DNA from: JACZYA01 sp965247455
GTDB lineage: Bacteria > Acidobacteriota > Terriglobia > Acidiferrales > 2-02-FULL-67-57
Direction of reading: 5' to 3'
DNA length: 64,000 nucleotides
Assembly (NCBI GenBank): GCA_965247455.1
Contig: CBDFHE010000003.1
Span: forward strand, 1-64,000
Below are positions 1-9,475 of the stretch, piece after piece. How positions within the stretch are numbered: position 1 is the first letter of the stretch; each line of letters begins with the position of its first letter. The position numbers and the translations under genes are program-made. The notes below the pieces were generated by a model. The model did no database searches. It had not been told where the DNA came from and saw nothing but the letters and a program-made list of their open reading frames with translations.

Positions 1-1786
1 CGGCTGGAAACGTCAGCATGCCGGTGCCCTCCTGGGCATCCCACTCCTCCAAACCATCCAGGGTATAGTCGCCGGCTTCCGTCTCCTCCGGCCGCGTCAC
101 CCGGATCGGGATCGCCAATTCCTCGTCCCAGCCCTCGCTCAGCTTCACCGTCACCGCCACCATCTCCCCACCTTCCCTCGCCGTGTAGCTCTCCTCCTGA
201 TAGCTCACCACCGGATACAGATCCGCCTCGATCACCAGAGGCTCCGCCGCCCGGTTACCGTTGCCGACCCCGTACTCGACCACATTCGCCGCAACCTCCA
301 CGATCACTTCACCGCTCTTCGAGGGAGTGATCTCTGCCTTATAGGTCGGCGCCGACCCACTGAAGTCGGTCACCGAACCATTCGTCACCGCGATCTCGCT
401 CCGCTCGAAACCCGTCACCGCCTCGCTAAAGATGATCATCACCTCGAACACGCCGCGCACCGGAGCTGACACCTCCGTTTGAATCGTGACCGTCACTACC
501 TTTTCGTTGTCGGCCTCGGTCGCCGTGACCGGATAGACAGCAATTGAGTCATAGAACTCGTCGAAGCTTGCCGTGGTGTGAGAGAAGATCGCGACGCCAT
601 CCGCCTCGTCGGCGTCTTCGGCCGCCGTGACCGTCACCGTCTGCTCCGTATTCCAGTTCGAGTTCGTGAAGGCCAACGTAACCGAATCTATAACCGTATC
701 CGTATCCGTATCCGAACTCACCGTCAGGTCGGCGTCATTCCTTTGGTCCTCGGTCGCCTCGACCGTGACATCGTTCGATGGCTTGGTGCCAAGCCTCACC
801 GTGTAGCTCGCCGAGCCGCCTTCGGGCACCGACAGTGTCGTCGGCGAGATGATCACGCCGATCGTGTCGTTGTCATCCTCGGTTGCATTGACGCCAGGGG
901 TCGGAATGCTGTGATAGACGGTGCCGGGGCTGCTCACGTTATGGCGAAACTGGCCGGGGCTGGCCGCGCCGTCGTCATCTTCCGCCGCCAGGATCGTCAC
1001 CGTCTGCTGCATACTCCAGTCCGAGTTCGTGAAGGTCAGCGTATCCGGGCTCGCCGTCAGATCCTCATCGCCGGTCACCCGCTCCACCGTGATCGTGACA
1101 TCATCCGTCGGCTGGGTGACGAGCCTCACCGTGTAGCTCGCCGAGCCGCCTTCGGGCACCGACAGGTCCGTCTCCGAAACCGTCAGGCCGGGCGGATCGT
1201 TGTCGATCTCGGTTGCTGTGACGCCGGGGGCCGTAAGCCCGTCATAGGGGGTGCCGGGGCCGGCCACAGTATGCGTAAACTGGGCGGTGCCGTTCTCACT
1301 GTCGGCATCTTCGGCCGCCAGGACCGTCACCGTCTGCTCCGTATTCCAGTTCGAGTTCGTGAAGGTCAGCGTATCCGGGCTCGCCGTCAGATTCTTGTCG
1401 TCCCCGGACGACGGTGCCACCGTGATCGTGACATCATTCGTCGGCTGGGTGTCGAGCACCACCGTGTAGCTCGCCGAGCCGCCTTCGGACACCATCAGGT
1501 CCGTCTCCGAAACCGTCACCTGCGCGAAGGCCAAGTTCGGCCAGGCGAGCCAGGCCAGACAGGCGGCGCCGGCGAATATGCCTGTACGCCACCAGCCGCC
1601 ACGGCGGCGGGTGGGGGGATCGCTCTCGGTAACCAGCCCCGCCGATGGATTGGTAGCGAGAGAATCGTCTGTCTGCGCCGCCGAGCGGGACTGGCTCGTT
1701 TCGACATCAGGCTTAGGCGGGCTCGATTGAGCGTATGGAGGCGCCGAGATTGCGCCGATGATTTTCGCCCCTGAAATAGTTCTCAT
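1..1786 (-). CDS. Calx-beta-type repeat surface protein (partial, C-terminus off the left edge)
   Basis: The reverse strand is open without a stop from an ATG at 1786 to the window edge (at least 595 residues). A GGAAAGG ribosome site precedes the ATG. The N-terminus is unusual: about 65 polar, Ser/Pro-rich residues, then an RRR-flanked hydrophobic segment ending in LAFAQ, probably a late signal peptide or anchor. Three tandem units of about 105 residues follow, each opening with SETDL or a variant and PEGGSASYTV, carrying LTASPDTLTFTN and QTVTV, and closing with ATExDND. After them come an Ig-like segment and the start of a Calx-beta-like domain (EGGEMVAVTVKLSE). Such proteins are usually large secreted or surface adhesins, so adhesion is an inference. 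Coding in this frame is continuous across the repeats. Confidence 0.8.
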   Translation of the reverse strand, partial: MRTISGAKIIGAISAPPYAQSSPPKPDVETSQSRSAAQTDDSLATNPSAGLVTESDPPTRRRGGWWRTGIFAGAACLAWLAWPNLAFAQVTVSETDLMVSEGGSASYTVVLDTQPTNDVTITVAPSSGDDKNLTASPDTLTFTNSNWNTEQTVTVLAAEDADSENGTAQFTHTVAGPGTPYDGLTAPGVTATEIDNDPPGLTVSETDLSVPEGGSASYTVRLVTQPTDDVTITVERVTGDEDLTASPDTLTFTNSDWSMQQTVTILAAEDDDGAASPGQFRHNVSSPGTVYHSIPTPGVNATEDDNDTIGVIISPTTLSVPEGGSASYTVRLGTKPSNDVTVEATEDQRNDADLTVSSDTDTDTVIDSVTLAFTNSNWNTEQTVTVTAAEDADEADGVAIFSHTTASFDEFYDSIAVYPVTATEADNEKVVTVTIQTEVSAPVRGVFEVMIIFSEAVTGFERSEIAVTNGSVTDFSGSAPTYKAEITPSKSGEVIVEVAANVVEYGVGNGNRAAEPLVIEADLYPVVSYQEESYTAREGGEMVAVTVKLSEGWDEELAIPIRVTRPEETEAGDYTLDGLEEWDAQEGTGMLTFPA

Positions 1787-2132
1787 GGCAATCGCCTTTC
1801 CGCCTGCGCCGGCTCGACATGGCGCCGAGTATTTGGAGCTTTGGCTGTTATTGGCGCGGACCGCGCCGGCGTGGGATATGCCGTCAACCATGTTCGCCTC
1901 TCGCCGAGTTTTAGACTCTACTGCTCGCCAGCCGGGCTGTGCCAGCAGCCTTCGACTCGGGCCTGCCTAATATCTTACTGCAGTTGGCATCCTTTCGTCG
2001 CTCCACGTGCCGAAACCTGCTCGGTCCGGCGATAGGGAGATTTTCGTCGGGGGGGGCGTGACCAATCACTCTTCCCCCGCGAGAAACCGATCTGCCAGAC
2101 TCTCGGACCCTGATGACTCCATTAGCTGCCAG
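1787..2132. other. Intergenic region without a recognisable gene
   Basis: These 346 bases separate two minus-strand genes and presumably hold the promoter of the repeat protein. There are G-rich runs near 2046-2056. I found no convincing riboswitch, terminator or conserved ORF. Confidence 0.4.
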
Positions 2133-3092
2133 TCAGAAATGATACTTCATGTTGAGGCTGATTCCCCAGAACTGAATGTCATCCGTCTTGACATAGTAGG
2201 TAACGGGAACCGGCGGGTTACCGGCCACCGACGCATGATCGCGGAGAGAATCATATGCCGACTCGTCATCGAATTCGCCGAAACTCGCCCATCGGAACTT
2301 GAGCCCGATGGTGACCGGATCGCTGACCTGATAATCCAGGCCCGCCACCGCCTGGTAGCCGAGCAGCAGATCCGACAATTTCGCTCTGTCCGCGGTGATC
2401 GTGCCGGCAATTTCCCGGTTTAACGCCTGGGCTTTCGCCAGCTCGTCACCAATCACCCCCTCAGTATCGAATACCGTGATGTTCTCGGGGTCATTCGTCC
2501 GGCGCCAGAAGGTCCGGTACGCAAGCGAGACTTTCGCAAAGCCGACTCCAATCCCCAGAGACGGCGTAAACTTCGAATCGGAGCGAAAGTCGTAGTGCAA
2601 GTTGGCAAAAACGTTGTGCGACAGCACGGCATCGACTCCATCCATGACGGTCTGGAATCCCGGATCCGTGCCGGGGTCATAATTTGCTGCGGAATCATAG
2701 GGAACATCCGTGCTGTCATGGGTTGCGCTGCGATAGAAATATTCGCCCTCGGCCCTGAAGTTCCCCATGCGATACCCCAAGGCCAACCCAGCCAGGATCC
2801 CCCTGCCGCCATCGAACGACTCGTCCATGGGCCCCCAAGCCGAAGGGGCATTGCCACACGCTCCTTCTTCTACCTGAAAACCGTCCGGGTTTATGGTCTT
2901 GTCGCATCGGATCGCTGAATGCGCCTCATCCGCACTCGATACCCAATCATCCACCCCCCCGGTCTTCACGTCCATTCCCGGGGCTACCGCAGCCCCCAGG
3001 TCCATCCCCATGTACCAGCCGTCCTGGGCCAACACCGGGCCGGAGGAGATCACCAGAGCGCTCACCATGCCCACGAGCAAGAGCTTTTTCAT
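2133..3092 (-). CDS. Outer-membrane beta-barrel protein
   Basis: A 319-residue protein. I place the start at the ATG at 3092 (MKKLLLVG), not at the upstream in-frame ATG at 3143, because a signal peptide begins there and AGAGGGG precedes it. The signal peptide covers about residues 1-22 and ends at VLAQ. The mature part alternates polar and aromatic residues (GWYMGMDLGAAVAPG, GLALGYRMGNFRAEGEY, DYQVSDPVTIGLKFRW) and ends in MKYHF. A C-terminal Phe on a final amphipathic strand is the usual beta-barrel assembly signal. The fold suggests an 8-10-strand barrel of the OmpA-like or Opa-like superfamily. Substrate and role are unknown. It has no obvious operon partner. Confidence 0.8.
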   Translation of the reverse strand: MKKLLLVGMVSALVISSGPVLAQDGWYMGMDLGAAVAPGMDVKTGGVDDWVSSADEAHSAIRCDKTINPDGFQVEEGACGNAPSAWGPMDESFDGGRGILAGLALGYRMGNFRAEGEYFYRSATHDSTDVPYDSAANYDPGTDPGFQTVMDGVDAVLSHNVFANLHYDFRSDSKFTPSLGIGVGFAKVSLAYRTFWRRTNDPENITVFDTEGVIGDELAKAQALNREIAGTITADRAKLSDLLLGYQAVAGLDYQVSDPVTIGLKFRWASFGEFDDESAYDSLRDHASVAGNPPVPVTYYVKTDDIQFWGISLNMKYHF

Positions 3093-3116
3093 GATGCCAC
3101 CCCTCTTTACTGTTCT

Positions 3117-3143
3117 ATTATAACGCCGCTTATCAATGAGCAA
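3117..3143 (-). promoter_or_regulatory. Possible sigma70-type promoter of the beta-barrel gene
   Basis: On the minus strand a TATAAT -10 (3117-3122) lies about 25 bases upstream of the ATG at 3092. The best -35 match is TTGCTC (3138-3143) with a short 15-base spacer, so only the -10 is convincing. Confidence 0.4.
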
Positions 3144-3615
3144 GACCCTTCATCCCCGTCGTCGCTGGGAGCGAGCAAGTGGGCGACCCGGAACCAGCAC
3201 AGAGTGCCGTCGAGAGGCCGGCGGAGGCGAAGTTTGCGGCGCCCGACCAGCGCGACGTCTTCCGCCAATGAAATGAAAGCCAACTTCCGGTCTGCCAGCA
3301 CTCCTTCGGCGCGCGACGTGCGGAGATTGCGTGTGGGCGCCAAACGGGAGGTGCGGCTCGTCCGTTCGACTCACAAGACCATCGACGACGTGATCGAAGT
3401 CATCCGACTCGAGTGGCATCATCAAAGAAAGAAGGGAAAACGGAAGCCTGCATAAGGCGAGTGGACGCCGATCCGCGTCGTTTGATGCAGCCCGGATTCA
3501 GTGTCCGGTTCTGCCATCAAGTTGAAGGCGTCCGCCACCGCCTGATCGAAGGCAGTGCGGTCCCCACGTTGAATTTGCGAACGGGCGTAATTCCTTGAAA
3601 AAGTAACAGATACGA
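3144..3615. other. Intergenic region, possible gene remnant
   Basis: About 470 bases between the beta-barrel gene and the kinase terminator. A plus-strand frame ending at 3455 (THKTIDDVIEVIRLEWHH, then a Lys/Arg tail) has coding-like composition but no clear start or recognised family. It may be the 3' end of a lost gene. Confidence 0.3.
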
Positions 3616-3649
3616 CGAGGCCCCAAAGGGGTCACCCTCCGGGGCCTCG
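3616..3649 (-). terminator. GC-rich hairpin just after the 7-PAS kinase
   Basis: A perfect 9-bp stem (CGAGGCCCC / GGGGCCTCG, loop 16) begins 3 bases past the kinase stop codon. On the minus strand a TTTTT run follows about 17 bases later, so it may act as a non-canonical terminator or as an mRNA 3'-end stabiliser. Confidence 0.5.
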
Positions 3650-3651
3650 CG

Positions 3652-6600
3652 TTAACTATCCAGGCGCAGTAGTTCTCGTCCGAAAAATGGCTTCCCCTTC
3701 GAGTCCAGCACCTCGCGCACGGTGCGCGCCAGCGCATCCAGCGAGAAGGGCTTCTGGAGGAAAGCGGTCCCCTCTTCCAGGACGCCATGCTGGACAATGG
3801 CGTCGTCGGTGTAGCCCGACATGTAGGTCACCTTCATCTCCGGCCGCGCTCCCGCCAAGCGCTCGGCCAACTCCCAGCCGCTCATCCCCGGCATCACCAC
3901 GTCGGTTAGCAGCAGGTGGATCGGCCCCCGGTGCTCTTCGCACACTTGCAGAGCCTCTCCGCCGTCCTGCGCCTCCAGCACCCTGTAGCCGTTGCTTCCC
4001 AGGAACTCGGCGGCGAGCCTCCGAACGCTCATCTCATCCTCCACCACCAGGATGGTTTCCGTCCCCCCGGGAGTAGGAGCGGGGAGCGCGGGGTGGAGCT
4101 CTCCGCTGGCGGCTGCTTCCTCCACCAGCGGCAGGTAAATCTCGAAGGTCGTGCCCCGGCCAGGCGCGCTCTCCACCCCGAGGGTCCCGCCACTTTGCTT
4201 GACGATTCCATAGACGGTGGAAAGACCCAGCCCGGTGCCTTTGCCCGCGCCCTTGGTGGTGAAGAAGGGCTCGAAGATGTGGGAGTGCGTCTCGGCGTCC
4301 ATCCCTACGCCGGTGTCGCTCACCGCCAGCAGCACGTAGGGCCCGGGCGTGACCTCCGGGTGCTGGCGGGCATAGGCTTCGGTCAGATCGACGTTGGAGG
4401 TTTCGAGGGTGAATTTGCCGCCCTGCGGCATGGCGTCGCGCGCGTTGACCGCCAGGTTCAGGATGATCTGCTCCATCTGCCCCGGGTCGGCTTTCATCCG
4501 TCCCAGCGCCAGATCCAATACCGCCGCCAGCTCGATGTCCTCCCCAAGCAGCCGCCGCAGCATCTTCTCCACCTCGGTGACCACAGCGTTCAGATCCAGC
4601 ACCTTGGGTTGCAGCACCTGCTTGCGGCTGAAGGCCAGCAGTTGCTGGGTGAGCGCGGTGGCGCGCTCAGCGGCTTTCTGGATTTCCTCGGCGTTGCGCC
4701 GCAGCGGATCGCTTGCGTCCAGTTGGTTCAACAGCAGTTCGCCGTAGCCCCGCATGACCATGAGGAGGTTATTGAAGTCGTGGGCCACGCCCCCCGCCAG
4801 CCGCCCCACCGCTTCCATCTTCTGCGCCTGCCGAAGCTGCTCCTCGCTCTCGCGCAGCGCTTCTTCCGCCCGCTTGTGCTCGGTGATGTCTTCCACCATG
4901 CTGATGGTAAACCGGGGCTCGTCCTCGGCGCCCCGGACCAGAGACACGGTCAGACGGCCCCATACCTCCTGACCGTCTTTTCGGATGTACCGCTTCTCCA
5001 GTTTGTAATGGTTGAGTTTCCCCGCTATTAACTGCTCATACTGTTCCCTGTCCGCCGCCACATCGTCGGGATGCGTGAACTCCGTGAACACCATGCGGCG
5101 AAGCTCTTCCCCGCTGTACCCGACCATTTCTTGCAGCATGCGGTTGCTCTCCAGCGAGCGCCCGTCCAGCTTGCCCACCGCCACCCCGATGGCGGCGGCC
5201 TGGAACACGCCTCGGAAGCGCCCCTCGCTCTCGCGCAAATTTTCTTCCGCCTGTTTGCGCTCGGTGATGTCGGTGATAGTGCCGACATAACCGATGATTT
5301 CTCCGTCCTTCGTTTTTTCCGTCAACGCCTGGGCGAAGACCCAGGTCACCACCCCGTCGGGGCGCTGAAAGCGACATTCGGTTCGGAACCATAAACCCTC
5401 TTTGGCAGCCTGGTACCACTCCTCAGAGACCCGCTCGCGGTCCTCGGGGTGAATCGCCCGCGCCCAGCCTTCTCCGCGCGCCTCCTCCGGCGTCAGACCC
5501 GCAATCTCGCACCAGCGCTGGTTGACGTAGGTGCAGTTCCCGTCCGCATTGGTGCGGAAGATACCCACCGGCGACACCGTCGTCAAAGTTTGGAACAGCT
5601 TCTGGCTCTCGCGCAGTTCTCCCGTGCGCTCGACTACGCGCTGCTCCAGTTCTTGGTTCAGTCTTCGGATTTCCTCCTCCGCCTGCTTGCGCTCGGTAAT
5701 GTCGAGGATGGAGTGAACCACTCGGCCCAGGGTCTGCTCGTAGCCCGGAACCGCCGACCAGTGCACCGCAAGATTCTTGATCTTGCCTTTCAAGGTTCTC
5801 CCGACTGTCTCAGCTCTGAAGTTTGTTTCCCCTTGGGAAATGGCGACCAATTCCTTGCCAAAACTTTTGTAGGACTCGTCAATGAAGGTCGGCCCCGCCT
5901 TCCCCAACAAGCTCTCTTGGGTGGGGGCTTCGAACAACTCCGCCATCGGGCGGTTCACGTCAACGGCTTTCACCAGCGCCAAGCACCTCGCCACCTCGTC
6001 CGGATTGTCGCTCAAGTAGTTCTCTAAGTTGTTGCTGCCCGCAGCGCGCAACTCCTCAAGCCGCTTCTTGACCGCGGAGAAATCCTGCACGCACAAGGGA
6101 ATGGGCGAGTCTTCAAAGAAACGCCGGTAGCGCTCTTCGCTGGCCCGCAGCGCCTGCTCGGTCCGCACGCGCTCAGTCACGTCCCGCGACACGCCCCGCA
6201 CGATCGGCTCCTCCGAACCCTCGCGCCGCACGGTGTTGTCGTACTCCAGGATTCTTTCCTTACCGTCGCGGGTTCGCACCTTCATGAATCCCTGGGCCCG
6301 CCCTTCCTTCTTCAGCGCGTCAAGGTAGGCAGGAAAGAGAGGGCGCGTATCGGGGGCCAGCAAATCGCTCAGCTTGCGGCCCACCAGTTCGTCCGCCCGT
6401 TCATAACCCGCCTTTTTCACCAGGGCCTGGTTGACGCTCAGCAGCCTGCCCTCCAGGTCATGGGTGCAGATCAATTCCTCGACGTTTTCCACTAGGTCGC
6501 GGTAGCGTTCCTCGCTCGCCCGCAGCACCTCCTCCGACCGCTTGCGCTCGGTGATGTCCTCCGCGATCCCGGCGAAGCGGTAGACTTCTCCCGCCTCGTT

Positions 6601-7986
6601 CCGGATCCCAAAGCCACGAGCCCATATCCAGCGCATCGACCCGTCAGGCCGCACGATCCGAAAGTCCTCATTGAGCTCTCCTCGTTTCTTTCGCTCTTCT
6701 ACGGCGGCGATCACCTGCTCACGATCGTCCGGATGCACGGCGTCCAGCCAAGATTTGGGCCGCTCGTAAAGACTCTCGCATGTTCGGCCCCATATCTCCT
6801 CGAACGCAGGACTGATGTAGAACAACTGGCTCCCGTCTAGGGAGCCCATCCAGAAGACTTCGGGGATGTGCTCCGCTAGCTGGCGGAAGCGCTCTTCACT
6901 CTCCTTTAATGCTTCCTCCGCCCGCTTGCGCTCGGTGATGTCCCGGGCAATCCCTAAGACCAGAGCTTGATTCCCGATTTTTACCGGGAAGGTTCTGATT
7001 TCCACTGTGATCTGCTGGCCGTCTTTCCGATTGAGCGTAAACTCATCCGGGCCTGTGGGCAGGCCCAGTACATTCTTGGCTAGCAATGCAGCCGCTCTGG
7101 GGATTTGCATGGGGGGCAGCAGATTCAGGCGCAGGAAATTCTTTCCAATCAACTCCTCCTTCTTGTAACCAGTGATTTCCTCCGTCGCCTTATTGCCGTC
7201 CACAAACGTTCCTGTCAGGTCGTTTAAGTAGTAGGCGTCGGGCGCGTATTCGAACAGTATCTTGAAGCGCTCCTCTGAGCGCTTGAGTTCTTCTGCCGCC
7301 TGCCTGCGCTCGGTGACGTCCCGGAAAAAGCCCCGTGTGCTTACGAACTGCCCGTCGCGGAAGCTCGGCGAGCTGGACCCTTCCACGAAAATCTCTCGTC
7401 CGTCCTTGGCCAAAAACACCGTTTCGATCTGAGGAAAATCCTCTCCGCGTTGCAGCCGAGCGAAGAGATCGGCGCACTTCTTGATTTGATCGCCCCGCAG
7501 GATGTCGGTGAATTTCAGTCGCCGGGTTTCTTCTTCTGTGTACCCCAGGGTCTTGCGCCACTGGCGGTTGACGTAGTCGAACCGCCCCTCGGCGTTGACG
7601 CTTTGAATCAGGTCGCCTGAGTTCTCAAACAGGTCCCGGTATTTCCTTTCGCTTACCCGTAGTTCCCCGGCGCGCTCTTCCACTTGGGCATCCAATTCAT
7701 CGTGAGTTTTTCGCAAGGCCTCCTCTGCCCGTCTTCGCCGGCGTACCTCGTGTGCTGTATCCTGCCAGCGACGGAAGGAGAAAACGGCCAGCACAATCGT
7801 CGCGATAGCGATGGCCGTAAAGAACTCGTCCGCTTCCCAGCTTTCGTGTTGGCGGGACCACCGGTGAAGTACCTCAAAAGCATCAAAGGCTGACGCTGCC
7901 AGAAACGCCAGAACGGCAAGAATCACCAGCCCAACCAGGTCTATGAAGGCTCTCCGCCTTCTCCCTTGCGTGCTTCTAGAGTTCAT
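3652..7986 (-). CDS. Multi-PAS hybrid sensor histidine kinase
   Basis: 1444 residues. Two N-terminal hydrophobic helices (about 14-34 and 54-70) anchor it in the inner membrane, followed by a coiled coil. Seven PAS units start near residues 110, 237, 361, 489, 616, 790 and 917, each ending in an ITERK-type motif. A HisKA domain with GGVAHDFNNLL (His about 1063) follows, then an HATPase domain (GTGLGLSTVYGIVKQSGG) and a C-terminal receiver (about 1310-1425, phospho-acceptor in LLLTDVVMPGMSG). It should autophosphorylate and relay to its own receiver. The signal is unknown, though so many PAS units suggest multiple or redox/ligand inputs. No output regulator is adjacent. Part of it (5432-6155) is duplicated exactly in another kinase gene in this window, and its kinase core is nearly identical to that of the HNOBA kinase. 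Confidence 0.93.
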   Translation of the reverse strand: MNSRSTQGRRRRAFIDLVGLVILAVLAFLAASAFDAFEVLHRWSRQHESWEADEFFTAIAIATIVLAVFSFRRWQDTAHEVRRRRRAEEALRKTHDELDAQVEERAGELRVSERKYRDLFENSGDLIQSVNAEGRFDYVNRQWRKTLGYTEEETRRLKFTDILRGDQIKKCADLFARLQRGEDFPQIETVFLAKDGREIFVEGSSSPSFRDGQFVSTRGFFRDVTERRQAAEELKRSEERFKILFEYAPDAYYLNDLTGTFVDGNKATEEITGYKKEELIGKNFLRLNLLPPMQIPRAAALLAKNVLGLPTGPDEFTLNRKDGQQITVEIRTFPVKIGNQALVLGIARDITERKRAEEALKESEERFRQLAEHIPEVFWMGSLDGSQLFYISPAFEEIWGRTCESLYERPKSWLDAVHPDDREQVIAAVEERKKRGELNEDFRIVRPDGSMRWIWARGFGIRNEAGEVYRFAGIAEDITERKRSEEVLRASEERYRDLVENVEELICTHDLEGRLLSVNQALVKKAGYERADELVGRKLSDLLAPDTRPLFPAYLDALKKEGRAQGFMKVRTRDGKERILEYDNTVRREGSEEPIVRGVSRDVTERVRTEQALRASEERYRRFFEDSPIPLCVQDFSAVKKRLEELRAAGSNNLENYLSDNPDEVARCLALVKAVDVNRPMAELFEAPTQESLLGKAGPTFIDESYKSFGKELVAISQGETNFRAETVGRTLKGKIKNLAVHWSAVPGYEQTLGRVVHSILDITERKQAEEEIRRLNQELEQRVVERTGELRESQKLFQTLTTVSPVGIFRTNADGNCTYVNQRWCEIAGLTPEEARGEGWARAIHPEDRERVSEEWYQAAKEGLWFRTECRFQRPDGVVTWVFAQALTEKTKDGEIIGYVGTITDITERKQAEENLRESEGRFRGVFQAAAIGVAVGKLDGRSLESNRMLQEMVGYSGEELRRMVFTEFTHPDDVAADREQYEQLIAGKLNHYKLEKRYIRKDGQEVWGRLTVSLVRGAEDEPRFTISMVEDITEHKRAEEALRESEEQLRQAQKMEAVGRLAGGVAHDFNNLLMVMRGYGELLLNQLDASDPLRRNAEEIQKAAERATALTQQLLAFSRKQVLQPKVLDLNAVVTEVEKMLRRLLGEDIELAAVLDLALGRMKADPGQMEQIILNLAVNARDAMPQGGKFTLETSNVDLTEAYARQHPEVTPGPYVLLAVSDTGVGMDAETHSHIFEPFFTTKGAGKGTGLGLSTVYGIVKQSGGTLGVESAPGRGTTFEIYLPLVEEAAASGELHPALPAPTPGGTETILVVEDEMSVRRLAAEFLGSNGYRVLEAQDGGEALQVCEEHRGPIHLLLTDVVMPGMSGWELAERLAGARPEMKVTYMSGYTDDAIVQHGVLEEGTAFLQKPFSLDALARTVREVLDSKGKPFFGRELLRLDS
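5432..6155 (-). repeat. 724-bp duplicated segment, copy 1 (inside kinase PAS region)
   Basis: This segment, encoding the PAS unit with SEERYRRFFEDSP and most of the next, matches 22356-23079 with no difference that I could find, in the same strand and frame. The flanking kinase sequence differs on both sides. Confidence 0.9.
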
Positions 7987-8463
7987 CGTCCTAAGCCCAG
8001 CCCACTCGCCGGACTCTCAGCGCCAGCGCAACCGCCAGGAGCGGGAGCACAAAGCGCCCCGGCGTGCGGCTGTCGGCGCAGCGGTGCCTCGGTACCATCG
8101 GCATAGACAACTCGGTCTTTCCTACAATTCGGGCCCGCTCTGGGGGGTTCCACTCCCGGTGTTTCAGGAGATCCCGACCGCGAAATCCTCTTCTCCCCGC
8201 ACTCGGCCAAATCCAGCTTTGGATGGTCGCTCCCCTGCGGGGGCGTTCGGCGGTGAAGGCCCGACACTCTTATTTTACCCATAGATGTGAAAAGGCGCGA
8301 GAGGGGGGCCACCAGGAAAACCGCCAGGGATTGTGGGAGGACCCCGCCCGAGGGTGCGCGGAGTTTTTGACTCCGCGCACCGCTGGCGCTATCATGCCGG
8401 CAGAGTTGGCGGCAGGGGAGGTGCAAGGCCGCCGTCTTCCGACCACCGCAAAGGAGGGGTGCC
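7987..8463. other. Divergent intergenic region with a strong hairpin
   Basis: About 480 bases between the minus-strand kinase and the plus-strand HAMP-like gene, presumably holding both promoters. A perfect 11-bp inverted repeat (GTGCGCGGAGT at 8354-8364, ACTCCGCGCAC at 8370-8380, 5-base loop) is the only clear structure. No gene is supported. Confidence 0.5.
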
Positions 8464-9075
8464 ATGGCACCGCGCTCCGCGCCGCCCCTCGGCCCCCGCA
8501 AGCACGTCCGCCGTAGCTTGATTGTCAGTCCCGGCTTTCAACTGCGCGCCCTGCTGCCCCTGCTCACCTTTTTGGTTGTGGCGACGGCGCTGCTGGCGGC
8601 GGGGCTCTTCTATCCGCTTCAGCAGCGAGCGGCGCACGAGCCGGATCTGCGCGTCCGCACTCTCCTGCACGAGCAGCTCGTGCAGGTGCACGAGCGCCTA
8701 TGACCGCTGCTGCTGGCGGCTGGGCTGGGAGCCTCCTACCTCGTCCTGCGCCATTCCGGTCGGGTGGCCGGCGCCCTCTACCATCTCCACCTCTATCTCA
8801 ACCAGTTGGCCGAAGGCGACTACCAGCCCCTGCGCCTGCGCAAGAAGGATGAGTTCCGCCTCTTCGAAGACGACGCCGCCAAGCTGGCCCAGAAAATGAA
8901 GCTGCTCGCCACCCGCAACCGCAACCTGTTCCTCAGCTTGCAAGGTGGCCTCCGCCATCTGGCCGGGCGCCTGGAGAAGGGCGAGGAAATTCCCCGCGCT
9001 GAGTTGGAGGAGCTGGTCACCACCATGCAAGAGCAGATTGCCAAAGCCCTCGACACGGCCCCGGCACGGAGGTAG
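8464..9075 (+). pseudogene. HAMP-type membrane protein interrupted by an in-frame TGA
   Basis: An AAAGGAGG site precedes the ATG at 8464. The frame encodes one transmembrane helix (LLPLLTFLVVATALLAAG) and a short extracytoplasmic segment up to VQVHERL, then TGA (8701-8703). The same frame continues with a second helix (PLLLAAGLGASYLV) and a HAMP/coiled-coil region (QLAEGDYQPLRLRKKDEF, then LAQKMKLLATRNRN) to a stop at 9073-9075. A CGA-to-TGA change would explain the break. Without the stop it would be a 203-residue two-helix signalling-type protein lacking an output domain. It lies 2 bases before a pilin-like gene, so a pilus-associated role is possible. Sequencing error and true nonsense mutation are both possible. 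Confidence 0.75.
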
Positions 9076-9077
9076 CT

Positions 9078-9380
9078 ATGTTGGCTCTTGTTCGTTCCTG
9101 CCCGCGTCGCCGCGCAGCCGGCTTCGCCCTGCCCGAACTGATGTTGGTGCTGGCCATCATCATGGTGCTGGTTTCTCTCGCCGTCCCTCGCTACATGAGT
9201 TCCATCCAGGTGGCCGAGGAAGCCAAGGCCGCGCAGACCATGAAGGACATCCACACCGCCCAGGAAGCCTACCGCATCACCAACGGCGCCTACGCCCCCA
9301 CCTTCGACCAATTGAAGAACACCACTCCGCTGGCGGGCGAGTTGATCTTCGAAGCCAAGCGCGTCGACGGCACTCCCTAA
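9078..9380 (+). CDS. Type IV pilin-like protein (pseudopilin)
   Basis: 100 residues. A short basic leader (RSCPRRRAAG) is followed by a prepilin-peptidase motif GFALPELMLVLAIIMVLVS: cleavage after Gly, Glu at +5 and a hydrophobic N-terminal helix, all typical of class III/type IV pilins and type II secretion pseudopilins. The mature part is short (about 85 residues). The start follows GGAGGTAGCT, which overlaps the stop of the HAMP-like gene, so the two are probably co-transcribed. The last residues (GELIFEAKRVDGTP) closely match the end of the DUF5666 protein encoded at 12939, and the DNA similarity continues into the 3' flank, so the C-terminus may have been replaced by recombination. Confidence 0.8.
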   Translation: MLALVRSCPRRRAAGFALPELMLVLAIIMVLVSLAVPRYMSSIQVAEEAKAAQTMKDIHTAQEAYRITNGAYAPTFDQLKNTTPLAGELIFEAKRVDGTP

Positions 9381-9475
9381 CCCTCTTTGGTGGGGCAGAC
9401 CTGCCTCTCCAAGAGAGAAACAGTCCGGAAGAGGTGCCTGACTGCCCTGCCTACCGCAGGCAGGCGCAGGCAGGC
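9333..9475 (+). repeat. Repeat shared between pilin 3' end and DUF5666 gene 3' end (copy 1)
   Basis: GGCGAGTTG and GCCAAGCGCGTCGACGGCAC, a TCTTTGGT-GGGCAG tract and a CTACCGCAGGCAGG palindrome occur here and again, in the same order, at about 12886-13030. Confidence 0.6.

Noticed and set aside
578..1774. 398-codon plus-strand ORF
   Set aside because: Arg/His-rich antisense shadow of the Calx-beta-type gene; the reverse frame has clear repeats and a signal segment.
1900..2060. Possible c-di-GMP riboswitch upstream of the repeat protein
   Set aside because: Fragments resemble the consensus loosely, but the required GNRA-tetraloop receptor pattern is not present.
8664..8703. TGA with a hairpin nearby: a selenocysteine codon and SECIS?
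   Set aside because: The hairpin is upstream of the TGA. Bacterial SECIS elements lie immediately downstream, and the codon falls at the edge of a membrane helix with no expected Sec site.
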